Assembly (NCBI GenBank): GCA_028565635.1
Contig: JAOXYB010024546.1
Location: 1-16,177, forward strand
Length of the DNA stretch: 16,177 bases
Reading direction: 5' to 3'
Origin: Phoronis ovalis
Lineage: Eukaryota; Phoronida; Phoronidae
Part shown: positions 1 through 8,110 of the stretch, piece after piece
Position numbering within the stretch: the stretch's first letter is position 1
Layout of the letters: each line of letters opens with the position of its first letter
Program-made: the position numbers and the translations under genes
The notes under the pieces: generated by a model
The model's input: only the letters and a program-made list of their open reading frames with translations
Database searches by the model: none
Told to the model about the DNA's origin: nothing

Positions 1-525
1 TATACTTTCCAGATATTCATTGTAATGATTAAACGTTGAATGTGTATCACTGGATGGTGGTTGTGGTGCAAGTCTGGACTCAAAACAAGAAAATCTTATA
101 GTGATAATAGTCCCAGTTATTGTAAAATCGTTTATTGTAGCCAGATCTACTTGCTCGACTTTCAGTACTTGATCCGTCTGGTGAAAAAGGGACACACCTT
201 TTGATTTTGCTCTTGGACTCCCTAATTAATGAAATAAGTTGTAGCAGTTTGATGTAAATACTGGTACAAAGCACTATAGCGACTCTGGCGACTGACCATA
301 GGCATATATAGCACCCCGAACAGCACTTTGACAGTACCTTGCAAATAAAAAAAAACATTCAATTGCACTTGAAATGGTCCGAGGAACATTGCGGGACAAA
401 CTATACAACTGATAAACACATTGCTTGTCAAAATTATCACCCAAAATAGTACAAAACGGTGTTATGTTTTCATCGGAGGATGGGGCCCAGCAGGAACAGG
501 GGCTCCTCTACACGTGGCGAATAAT
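1..525. other. Unassigned AT-rich DNA with a small GC-richer patch
   Basis: I see no convincing gene here. The minus strand carries two overlapping open frames (80-358 and 222-440), the first with a hydrophobic stretch followed by a basic, Ser/Tyr-rich tail. A pyrimidine-rich tract ending in AG precedes them on that strand near 335. I cannot choose between the frames and recognise neither. Positions 465-520 are clearly more G+C-rich than their surroundings and run into the 34-bp repeat at 526, so they may belong to an old dispersed repeat. Confidence 0.4.
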
Positions 526-559
526 AAATATGACACTTTCACACCGTAAGCTGTATTTC
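526..559 (+). repeat. 34-bp direct repeat, copy 1
   Basis: This stretch is identical over 34 bases to 1266-1299, and the shared core includes TGACACTTTCACACCG. The copies are 740 bp apart. Flanking similarity is weaker: both have a CTAC...GCGAA stretch just upstream and an ATACATGC-like word roughly 30-40 bp downstream. They are probably two diverged fragments of one dispersed repeat, or short direct terminal repeats of an old insertion. No coding role is evident. Confidence 0.8.
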
Positions 560-1265
560 ATAAATAATAAATTAATATCACTTCACTACTACAATATACA
601 TGCTAAAACTGATCTAAACAAAACAGAAATTCAGTAAATTAAGACCCAGAGGTGGGTTAATGGGTAATACAGAAGAAAACACTCACTTTTGCTAACTAGC
701 TCGAGGTCTGCAAACTGTCAGTAGCCATTGCTGTAGACAAAATCACGTGACCAAATGTTTACATTTTTGTTCAGCAGCGAAAGTGGCTGTAGCAAGTAAA
801 CAAGGTGGTAACACCAATTACTTCTTTTTCTGTTATTTTCTATAGAATGTTCCAAACATATTTTGAGAAGAGACTGGCACAGTAGCTCAAACATATTTTT
901 TTATGGTACATGACAATTAAACGACGCTTTCCCACATGCACAATAATAACTGTTCATAAACAGGTTGTACTCAACCTGTCACAGTCAACACTCCTAAGAA
1001 GATAATTCTATTAAACGGCCATTCAGAATGGTTACATCGTACTCCAAGAATCTGCATTGGAGGGTTATTTATCACAGTTTCATTCTGCAAATACTGTACC
1101 TAAAATGGGGGGGGGGAATGGGGAAAGCATTCAATCTCATTGCACAGAAGTACAAAATGATAATCTGATTGCATAAACAAAATTATTATAAAACACGGAA
1201 ATAAAACATACAAGTTTTATCACATTTTACAGACCAAATTCAATGAATCCCACTACGCGAAAATG
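560..1265. other. Intergenic DNA with a promoter-like patch
   Basis: No gene is supported. The notable part is 680-800, annotated separately. A run of ten G residues lies at 1107-1116, followed by AAT and four more G, in otherwise AT-rich DNA. The rest shows no tandem repeat, coding bias or splice-site-flanked open frame that I can defend. Confidence 0.5.
680..800 (-). promoter_or_regulatory. Possible promoter/first-exon patch around an E-box
   Basis: The segment contains CACGTG in the context TCACGTGACC (743-752), a good match to the E-box bound by USF, MITF or TFE-type bHLH factors. About 20 bp further along the minus strand is an ATG in good context (AGCAATGGC, near 728). It opens a frame of only ten codons before a stop. 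A GTGAGT donor-like site follows near 686. The arrangement resembles a non-coding or uORF-bearing first exon transcribed leftward. No downstream exon is proven, so this is a candidate only. Confidence 0.22.
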
Positions 1266-1299
1266 AAATATGACACTTTCACACCGTAAGCTGTATTTC
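1266..1299 (+). repeat. 34-bp direct repeat, copy 2
   Basis: This is the exact second copy of 526-559. It ends at the same base, after which the two copies diverge (CTTAAG here, CATAAA there). Only weak similarity extends into the flanks. Confidence 0.8.
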
Positions 1300-1816
1300 T
1301 TAAGAAAAGAAGTTTGCCCCATTTTCCTCTAAATACATGCAAGTACCTGTGTAGGCTGAATGGTCACTAAATGTGAAGTTGTGCTCGTGTATGTGTCCCA
1401 GGTATGCATAATATTTGGCGTTGCATGAATGATCCTTACAGAATTTGGGATTCTGTGATTCCTTAGTGATTCCCTAACAGATTAAGCTGATGACATCAGA
1501 AAAATCTGAGTAACCACATAAAACTGGCAGAAAAGTGACCTATTCCAAATATTTTATTTCTTTATGATTAATTAGCATAATTTTAGCAAAAGAATGGAAA
1601 TTTAATGTGATGATGTGACATTTTTTATGACAATTAATAGAGGCTTACACACTGTATCGTATTTCCTGAAATTATTTGTTAACTGTTGTCTAATTAGTAT
1701 ATTGTTTCCTACATATGGTCACTACATACAAAATATGGATGTGACCTAAATGCCAGTGTTGTAGCAGGTTATGAATTGTATTGAGCATTTTTTTGCCTCC
1801 AATCAAATATTTTAAT
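1300..1816. other. AT-rich DNA, no gene seen
   Basis: No open frame with splice sites, no tandem repeat and no recognisable RNA gene is visible in this stretch. It leads directly into the hairpin element at 1817. Confidence 0.5.
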
Positions 1817-2080
1817 TAACTATTTTATAATTATGTAATTATACCCACTTCCAAATAGAGATTTCCCAATGGCTGCCCAGGGGCCAAAATAAAAGGAAAG
1901 GAGAAAAAAAGCTAATTAATATGCTCACTGGATCTATATTCGGCATATGCAATTGTTACCATGTCTGCTATCTAATGCCATATTAATGAGCATTTTTTCT
2001 CTTTCTTTTTCTTTTGGCTCCTGGACAGCTATGGGAACGTAACTAGTTGGAAGTGGGTATAATTACATATAAAATAGTTA
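1817..2080. mobile_element. Hairpin MITE (264 bp, inverted arms of about 100 bp)
   Basis: The arms 1817-1922 and 1980-2080 are near-complete reverse complements. Both start with TAACTATTTTAT read inward and share an ATTATACCCACTTCC block. Deeper in, both have a CCAGG-GCCAAAA block, a purine-rich run and TTAATAT next to the loop. The loop is about 57 nt. The main differences are a 4-nt indel in the outer arm and scattered substitutions. There is no coding capacity. The ends can be read as TA-flanked (TA + ACTATTTTAT), which would fit a Tc1/mariner-type non-autonomous element, but the superfamily is inference. A transcript would fold into a very long hairpin. Confidence 0.85.
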
Positions 2081-2105
2081 ATGATCACCATCACCCAAAA
2101 GTAAG

Positions 2106-2152
2106 GCCTTAAAATATATTCTGTATAATATAGGAGATGCCATCAACATTAG
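2106..2152 (+). repeat. Dispersed direct repeat, copy A
   Basis: This matches 2570-2632 through a block beginning GCCTTA-AATATATTCTGTA. After a stretch that is longer in copy B, a second shared block reads GAAGAT(A/G)CCATCA or its close variant and continues toward ACATTA or ACACTTA. The copies flank the tRNA-like sequence at 2300-2387. They may be two insertions of one family, or one repeat interrupted by later insertions. Confidence 0.6.
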
Positions 2153-2299
2153 TCGCATGGGAATTGGTGATGGTTTGATTTTAACACTGTTTAAAAAAAT
2201 ATTGTTGCTACTGTTTTTTATTTCCAAAGTCTCTAGTAAACCCAGTATAATGATATCTACAAGAGAAATAAATCATCATATTATAAGTAATCAAGAATG

Positions 2300-2387
2300 C
2301 TCCTGGGGGATTCGAACCTGCGCCAATGGTATCTGAAATCTGAAAACAATGAAAAATCGAGTGCATTAACCACTAAGCCACGAAAGC
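2300..2387 (-). pseudogene. tRNA-Ser-like pseudogene or tRNA-derived SINE head
   Basis: On the minus strand a Pol III A box (TGGCTTAGTGG, at 2370-2380) is followed by a B box (GGTTCGAATCC, at 2308-2318). The span is 88 nt, as expected for a class II tRNA with a long variable arm. The D-arm context GTGG...AGTGGTTAA and the GGCGCAGGTTCGAATCC T-arm resemble eukaryotic tRNA-Ser. The anticodon stem is not complementary (CTCGA opposite TTGTT), the T stem has mismatches and the acceptor stem pairs poorly. A functional tRNA is therefore unlikely. A tRNA-derived SINE is the more likely reading, although I cannot define its body or tail. Confidence 0.7.
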
Positions 2388-2492
2388 TTGAGATGCTGAC
2401 CACTGATTTGCAATTCCTTTTGTCACGTATCTGCACTAATAATTCAAAATGCTAACCCTAGCCTTAATCCTACCCTATATAGAATAGTGAAA

Positions 2493-2534
2493 CATATATC
2501 TGAACCTAGTTACAGGAAGCATATATCTGAACCT
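2493..2534 (+). repeat. Short tandem duplication (15-bp word, 27-bp spacing)
   Basis: The word CATATATCTGAACCT occurs at 2493-2507 and exactly again at 2520-2534. This is a small local duplication between the tRNA-like sequence and copy B of the flanking repeat. Confidence 0.8.
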
Positions 2535-2569
2535 ATAAAAATAGGCAACAAATGCATCATAGTATTATT

Positions 2570-2632
2570 GCCTTAGAATATATTCTGTACAGCAAAGGAT
2601 CATTGCAGAAGATACCATCAGCCACACTTATT
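2570..2632 (+). repeat. Dispersed direct repeat, copy B
   Basis: This is the partner of 2106-2152. It carries extra bases (around 2590-2606) that copy A lacks. A short open stretch follows the CAG at 2605-2607 and reads KIPSATLIEDGVET. Copy A reads EMPSTLVAWE in the matching place. A transposon-derived coding remnant is possible but not recognisable. Confidence 0.6.
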
Positions 2633-3423
2633 GAAGATGGAGTAGAAACCATCATCCTTATATTTGTCGAGTGATGGAATTCACATCAGGTGTAAGAAAC
2701 ACATAGCAGTATCCTACATATAGCTAGACTAGATCGGAAAACAGACGAAGTTACGTTGCGGTGCAAATTTATTTCCTAATTGCACTATTTTCAATAAAGG
2801 AAAAGCACTTACATCATGCATCACATTGATTGTTGCAAATTAAAGAAATTTGATTCAGTTATCATTTCTTGAAGTTCTAGAAAGTTCCAACTTAAGTCAT
2901 TTTTAACAAAAATTGACTGCTATACTTTACAAACTGATCACATATCAAAACTGTATTTTGTTATGCCTAAACCGACAAAATTATAGCCTTCCTTCCATGA
3001 ACACAAATCAAATGCAATATCCCAGAATACATTTATATATGCCAGATATGGTTACATTGGCCAAAATTGAGGGCCATTATGCAAAAGTGAAAAAATCGAT
3101 CGGTAAAAATTTGTGACGAAAAGACAGTTTCATTTCATTCAAAAAATTCACAATTAAACAAGAAAATGAATTACTTTAAAAAATAATAGAATTTATTTAT
3201 AGCTAGTATAAGCATTTTAATGATGATTTTAATAATTTAAAGCAAAAACTCGAGATACAATTTAATATGGTGACAGGCAAGCCAAATTAATGTCACTATG
3301 TGTTTTCATAAGATTTTCATCGATTGCAATATTGTATTACTATCAGGTTTGCAATAAAAAATAATTTAAAAGATAATATGAATTTCTTTACATAGCTTTT
3401 TCTTACCTAATTTTATTTTGTAG
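2633..3423. other. AT-rich DNA upstream of the first exon
   Basis: This is probably intron of the coiled-coil gene or its upstream flank. A 67-codon open frame at 2913-3116 has no supporting splice sites or recognisable motif. The last 20 bases form a pyrimidine-rich tract ending in TAG that serves the exon at 3424. Confidence 0.5.
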
Positions 3424-3528
3424 AGAGACATTGAAAATTTAAACAGTATAATCAGTAAACAGAACAACATCAAGAAAACTATGACTGAACAGTTAGAAAG
3501 TGTTTTAGCTGACTTGGATGCAAAAAAG
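3424..3528 (+). CDS. Internal exon of a coiled-coil protein (35 codons)
   Basis: The exon follows a good acceptor (TTTTATTTTGTAG) and ends at a good donor (AAG|GTAATA). It is 105 nt, phase 0 on both sides, and the frame is open. The peptide begins RDIENLNSII and ends VLADLDAKK; it is rich in E, K, N, Q and L. Putting position a at residues 3, 10, 17, 24 and 31 and d at 6, 13, 20, 27 and 34 gives I/L, I/Q, K/M, L/V and L/K, a typical parallel coiled-coil core. The exon encodes exactly five heptads. I do not recognise the protein. Cytoskeletal, centrosomal, ciliary, kinetochore and golgin families all contain such exons, so no function is claimed. It pairs with the exon at 5004. Confidence 0.68.
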
Positions 3529-5003
3529 GTAATAATATTCGTATGTGATTCATGTGGTGACTCATCTAACTGCCACAAATATAATAGCAAAGATAGAAGG
3601 GACAAAGTCAAAACAACATAGGCCTTCACAGCACACCAACAAATTAGCATGCTTGAATTGGTGAAAACTTGAAATAAATTGTCATTGCCTCCTGTTACAT
3701 ATGTTTTCTTTGCTAGTTTTACTCATATTTCTGGTGAATTAACTTTATAACAGAGAAACAACCACAAGTACGAGATGGGAGTCATTTTGTTAAAAATGCC
3801 ATGTCTACGAAACTATATTTTGCATATCGCTCCCTTTCTTGATCTGTTTTCAACAAGAATGGGGAGGGTTGTCGTACCTTCACCTAAGAGTAATTTTCAT
3901 GAGACATATATTTTAATATTCCATCTACCTGGCTGTGTTCACTATAGTTTAAGCAACTGATTTATGTTTTATGGCATTAGTAGCAAATATCTTAATTGTA
4001 CCTTTAAGTAAAGCAGAGCAATTGTAATTGGTGGCGGGTTTCTAGGAGTTATATTTATTCATCCAATTACCATCCCATTATATTGCAGATTTGGCTGATC
4101 TCTTCTAATAATCGCAATATTAACATAATAATTAACAGTAGCTTACAATGAGCATAGAAACTCAGTTGGAAAAATGTGTTCTTAATCCAATTTATTGCAA
4201 GAAAATCTAAAAAGAATTGGTGGTATGGATTACATACCCATTACATATACATACTGCATGCCTGATGTCTCTGCTGGATCAAACTATTAAGCCATTCCCC
4301 TCACTTTTACTTAGTTAAACTTTTGACACTCTTTGGTCGGAGGAATGTCTGCATTAAGAGGCTGACCCGTTTTTTATGAATCAGACGTTTGTATGTGATG
4401 ATCCTAAATATAGACACCGCTTATTCATATGATTGTATAGACTTAATTGCCCTTGGCTTGCAGTAGTCCTGTCATATTACTTTGACAAAGTTAGGAAGAT
4501 GATCATTAATAATATTAGTTAATTTCCCCATGGGTATATCTTGGTAAATATTAAATAATTATATGCTTTATCAAAAGCAGACTGTCTAGTGTTCTCTTTT
4601 ACATTTATTGTGTAAAACTTCAAATGACCTAGTTGAAAAATTGCCTATAGCTACATTTATTACCTGTATACAAGTTACTATAATATACATGATGAGGATC
4701 TGTCTGCAGTGCAGACCTCTTGTAATATTATGACCTTACAATAATTCCTTGCCTTAATATGGATTGCATTATGTTTTTGTTTAAAAAATTGAGTTTTTGT
4801 TCAAAATGACAGCATATATTATTACTTAATATTTTCTTAATCATGTTTAAAAACGTAAGAAAACTTCCATAGCCTGAGCAGTAGTACCTTGTTTCATTAG
4901 TATGTTTATTTAACTGTTGCCTAAATTAAGGTGTAACTAAATAAGTCATGTGTGCAAATAAACAAACTTATTTTAGTAATACATGAATAAGCATATTTTT
5001 TAG
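3529..5003 (+). other. Intron between the two coiled-coil exons
   Basis: This 1475-nt GT-AG intron is AT-rich. It opens with GTAATA and closes with a short pyrimidine tract (CATATTTTTTAG). A 61-codon open frame at 3775-3960 lies inside it but has no splice sites of its own. No tandem repeat or RNA gene is seen. The phrase AAAATGCCATGTCTAC near 3795 recurs with one change near 13234, which hints at a dispersed-repeat fragment. Confidence 0.6.
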
Positions 5004-5107
5004 GTGGAGCTTAATAACCTTAAAGTAACTGTAAGGCAGGCTGCTGATAGAGAGCAAGCTATGATTGATGAAGCTGTTGCATTGAATAACAAAATAGACT
5101 CAGTCAG
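5004..5107 (+). CDS. Internal exon of the same coiled-coil protein (34 codons plus 2 nt)
   Basis: The acceptor is ATTTTTTAG and the donor CAG|GTAAAT, both close to consensus. The exon is 104 nt, starts in phase 0 and ends with two bases of a split codon (AG, so Arg or Ser). The peptide begins VELNNLKVTV and ends ALNNKIDSV. With a at residues 3, 10, 17, 24 and 31 and d at 6, 13, 20, 27 and 34, the core is L/L, V/A, E/M, A/L and I/V. Because the preceding exon encodes exactly 35 residues, this is the same heptad register carried straight across the junction, independent support that the exons are consecutive. The next exon must start with one base completing the split codon and is not securely found here. 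The protein family is unidentified. Confidence 0.72.
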
Positions 5108-5703
5108 GTAAATGTTTTTATGACTTGCAGCTAAATAAACATGCTACCTTATTTTATCACAGCATCTGTACATGTTATGTGGCCCATCCAACTAGAGCGA
5201 ATGGGTGTATAATCATACATTATATAATCATGTATTGTGCACATTGTTATAATACTGGGGATACCTGGCATGGGGAACCCGCAGAAAATACCGAATATTC
5301 TCTGATTTGACCCCCAGAATATCTGATTGAAAAACGGTTGCCAGATGTCAAAATCTGACAGTTTCCACTTTCTTTCTCAAGGACACCAAAAAACTCTGAT
5401 AAATATCGGATATTGAAGTTCCTTGCTCTAATAATCCCAAGAACAGGGTTGTAATGCTGTAACAATTATCTCAATTATCTTTGATGTGGGCTGTAATCCC
5501 CTAATTATAGTTATGTAGTTATAATAATTAAGTTTAAAGCTACTGTATGATTTACTTACAAACGAGTGTTCAAGAACATATCAGGTACATGGAAAAGTCC
5601 AAATATATTTGAAATGTATGAAAATGTAGTGTATTCCAACAAATATCTCATGTTAAATACAGCTTACTTTTGTCCATTTCTAAAACAAGCATGCTTCTGA
5701 GAT
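5108..5703. other. Intronic or intergenic DNA with degenerate repeat words
   Basis: No gene is supported. Between 5290 and 5415 a TCTGAT/TCTGAC/TCGGAT word recurs irregularly about five times. A CTGGCATGGGGAAC motif at 5265-5278 has an inverted counterpart near 5893-5906, so the segment may be the left half of an old inverted-repeat insertion. The open frames at 5125-5310 (+) and 5247-5465 (-) appear to be chance. Confidence 0.45.
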
Positions 5704-5770
5704 TTGCCTGCCACCAGGTAGCGCTTTAGTACTGCGACATTCTCTAGAAGTGTCACCTGGTGGAAGGCAA
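5704..5770. repeat. Small hairpin with two convergent CTCF-like motifs
   Basis: TTGCCTGCCACCAGGT (5704-5719) pairs with ACCTGGTGGAAGGCAA (5755-5770) at 15 of 16 positions, leaving a 35-nt loop. Each arm contains a close match to the CTCF core CCASYAGRKGGCRS: CCACCAGGTAGCGC on the plus strand at 5711-5724 and CCACCAGGTGACAC on the minus strand at 5750-5763. Each has 13 of 14 positions. The motifs point toward each other. The hairpin is certain; CTCF binding is inference, and this could simply be a tiny palindromic repeat. Confidence 0.7.
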
Positions 5771-6869
5771 CAGTATTTCTAATTCTAGAGCAAGAAAATG
5801 TCTGGTAAATGTTGGTTCACATGCGATTGAGGCCAAATATTTTTTATAGTGCCGGACATTATTTTCTAAAATATCCGACAAAATGAAAAATGTTTCCCAT
5901 GCCTGGACCAAACATTGACTCAGAACAATTCAGAGGTAGGTGTGTAATAGGCAGGCAGGTCTTAAAGACCAGATGTACTTTAAAATGATCTTCAAAAGTA
6001 GGTTAACCTACTATTTTATTACAAACCTTTGATATTGTGTTCCTATTGGGTAATTCAGTAATCACGAGGTCGGTGTATAAAAGTTTGCATTTTGTCAAAC
6101 TGCTATACTTTTTTAAAGGAGGTCATCCTATAGCATATAACCTTTAACTTGAACCTTTCATTTTGATAAAACATTTTTTAAATCTTTTATCCCTACTTTC
6201 ATAACTGGAAAATAATTACATTTGTTGTATATATAGGTGTATTATAATTGGCATTACTGTCCATAGCTGTGTTGTGTCCCTTTTAGTATGTAAATTAAGC
6301 ACTGAGTTGAATAGATTATTATGTAAATTGAGTAGAGTTGTGTAGGCATCACAACAAAAGAGGCAGTTGAAGAAAAGCCTTAGGAGAGATCAGCTGAGAT
6401 TTGGTGCTACTTGTGGTATATATGTAGAGAAGAAGTTACAAGTGTGATAACTAGGGACTGAACTTTTTGGTGATTTAGTATCAAGTATACAAGGTACCCT
6501 AACAATATATATAGTTTTACCAAAAGGAAGGAAGAATATTAATTGTATGAAGGACTTCATGGAAAGGGTTGCAGCTTGGACTATGGTTAGGGATGAAAGT
6601 ATCCAGCGAGTTTATCTAGAGCGTGTAATACAAGATGGTTGTTGTGTAGTGAGAACAGGCGAGGCGAGTTTGAATTGAAAGACTGTAATGGATTGTTGGT
6701 ACAAAGTACTTCAGATTCATGTTTTAATTGTGCTCATATCATAGTGTAATATATTAATGAAAAAAAAGAAAATACAAAAATAAAACAATGAACATGTTAC
6801 AACATTATCAAAGTCAGGTTAGAAAATAACAAATAACTTCAGTATGGTGATTGGCAATAATTTCAGTAG
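5771..6869. other. AT-rich DNA, no gene seen
   Basis: The first part (to about 5907) holds the weak inverted partner of the repeat near 5265. A short frame at 6347-6448 reads ASQQKRQLKK and onward to a stop, with basic composition but no credible acceptor. I see no tandem repeat or RNA gene. Two small palindromes at 5958-6012 are listed separately. Confidence 0.45.
5958..6012. repeat. Pair of short palindromes
   Basis: GGTCTTAAAGACC (5958-5970) is a 6-bp inverted repeat around one base. AGTAGGTTAACCTACT (5997-6012) is a perfect 16-bp palindrome. Between them TACTTT and AAAGTA also pair. A dimeric transcription-factor site is possible for the 16-mer, but no specific factor is evident. Confidence 0.6.
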
Positions 6870-7359
6870 TAGAGGATACTTGTATTTCTTTGATAATCCC
6901 CTTGTGACAAATCAGTGATTGTGAAATGCCCTAAGACCCCTGAAACGAAACAGTGTGATACCTAATTATAACCTTTTAAGGTTATAACATAATCCTGCAA
7001 ATAGATCTTTATCTTCTAATGAGAATTTATCGTTAAAATAAATACTGACAGCATTTCTGTTTTTCCTGATTGTTTTTGTTAATTTCATAAAGTTTCTGTA
7101 AATTAAGATACATATGTTAATCTCAAAAATGTGTCTGGTATTTATGAAACTCTGAGAAAAAGTACCATTTTTCAGTGCAAACCAAAGCATCAATTATTCA
7201 GCTGTTACCTTACTTGGCAAAACTACCTTGTCAAATATGCTTTATTGTGATTGGTTAAAAGCAACTGACAAGTGGCCTTATCTTATACACAAACTTTCGC
7301 ACTAAATTAGTATAATAACAAAAACTATCATGTCTATTCTAGCATTATGAATCATTCTG

Positions 7360-7472
7360 AATAGGTATCACTAGGGAGCTTGCTTTTTGCTTAGCGGACT
7401 ATAGATAAACTCTGGCCGGACAGAATGTATGTGATCGACCCCCTATCTGCTTAGTCCACTGTAATACCTATT
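7360..7472. mobile_element. Small terminal-inverted-repeat insertion inside the left copy
   Basis: The segment begins AATAGGTATCAC and ends with GTAATACCTATT, the reverse complement of AATAGGTATTAC, so 11 of 12 terminal bases agree. It is 113 bp and includes two TGCTTAG-GGACT-type words. It falls in the part of the left copy that has no counterpart in the right copy, as expected for a later nested insertion. No clear target-site duplication is visible. Confidence 0.55.
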
Positions 7473-7639
7473 ATTGTAAGCTGCAATTTAATTGGTGTCA
7501 AGACTTTCGTGACACTTTATATAGAAATAAAGGGATTATTGTTCTTCTGCTTTTCGAGATAACAAATAAAAATGTACTGTGGTTGATCCCAAATGTTAGT
7601 TGAGAGGGTACAGTACACTAACGGCTGGATTTATTCAGA

Positions 7640-8110
7640 CTGGATTATGTGCTCACAACCTCATGCTAAACAATGTAAAATAAGTCCACATATCTAGCTG
7701 ACAAACTCTTTCAATGATTTTTTTCAATTCTCTATTATACACATACTTTTGGATCACAATTAATGGGTATACTAAAATAATTAAACTTTAATCATAGTTG
7801 TACTTTAATTAGTGAATAATAATAACTATTAACATGGCTGATATAAGCAGATAAGACAACAATATTAGGCATTATTTAAAATATTTGCCGTTTAACATGA
7901 CTGTTATGTAAAATGGGTAGCTGACGAACAGTTTCTAAAACACTTGCGTTACTGATGCAAAAAAGTTTCCACTTAAAAACACTGAGGAGATGAGTTAATG
8001 CTGTACATTAGTATATTTAAGTCAAAATAATTGCAAACATATATCCTTCCAATGCAGTTAGATTATGGGTCCACAATCTCTTGCCAGTCAATGTAAAATG
8101 GGTCCACATA
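7640..8110 (-). repeat. About three satellite units in the left copy
   Basis: The reverse complement of the array motif CCCATTTTACAT occurs at about 7672, 7906 and 8091, with spacings of 234 and 185 bp. The surrounding unit features are also recognisable in reverse: the AAGTGGAAACTTTT box, the CAAGTGTTTTAGAAACTGTTC-like box and the GACTTAAATATAC box. The units are more diverged than those on the right. Confidence 0.75.

Noticed and set aside
80-440. Two overlapping minus-strand frames with a pyrimidine tract upstream
   Set aside because: The acceptor-like tract is attractive, but neither frame has a recognisable motif, a clear partner exon or a polyadenylation signal, and they compete for the same DNA.
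1107-1120. Run of ten G followed by four G as a possible quadruplex
   Set aside because: Only two G tracts are present, so a standard four-tract quadruplex pattern is not met; a homopolymer slip is simpler.
2300-2387. Functional tRNA gene
   Set aside because: The anticodon, T and acceptor stems do not pair properly despite intact promoter boxes.
6347-6448. Basic open frame beginning ASQQKRQLKK
   Set aside because: No pyrimidine tract before it, no matching phase for the known exon, and stops in the surrounding DNA.
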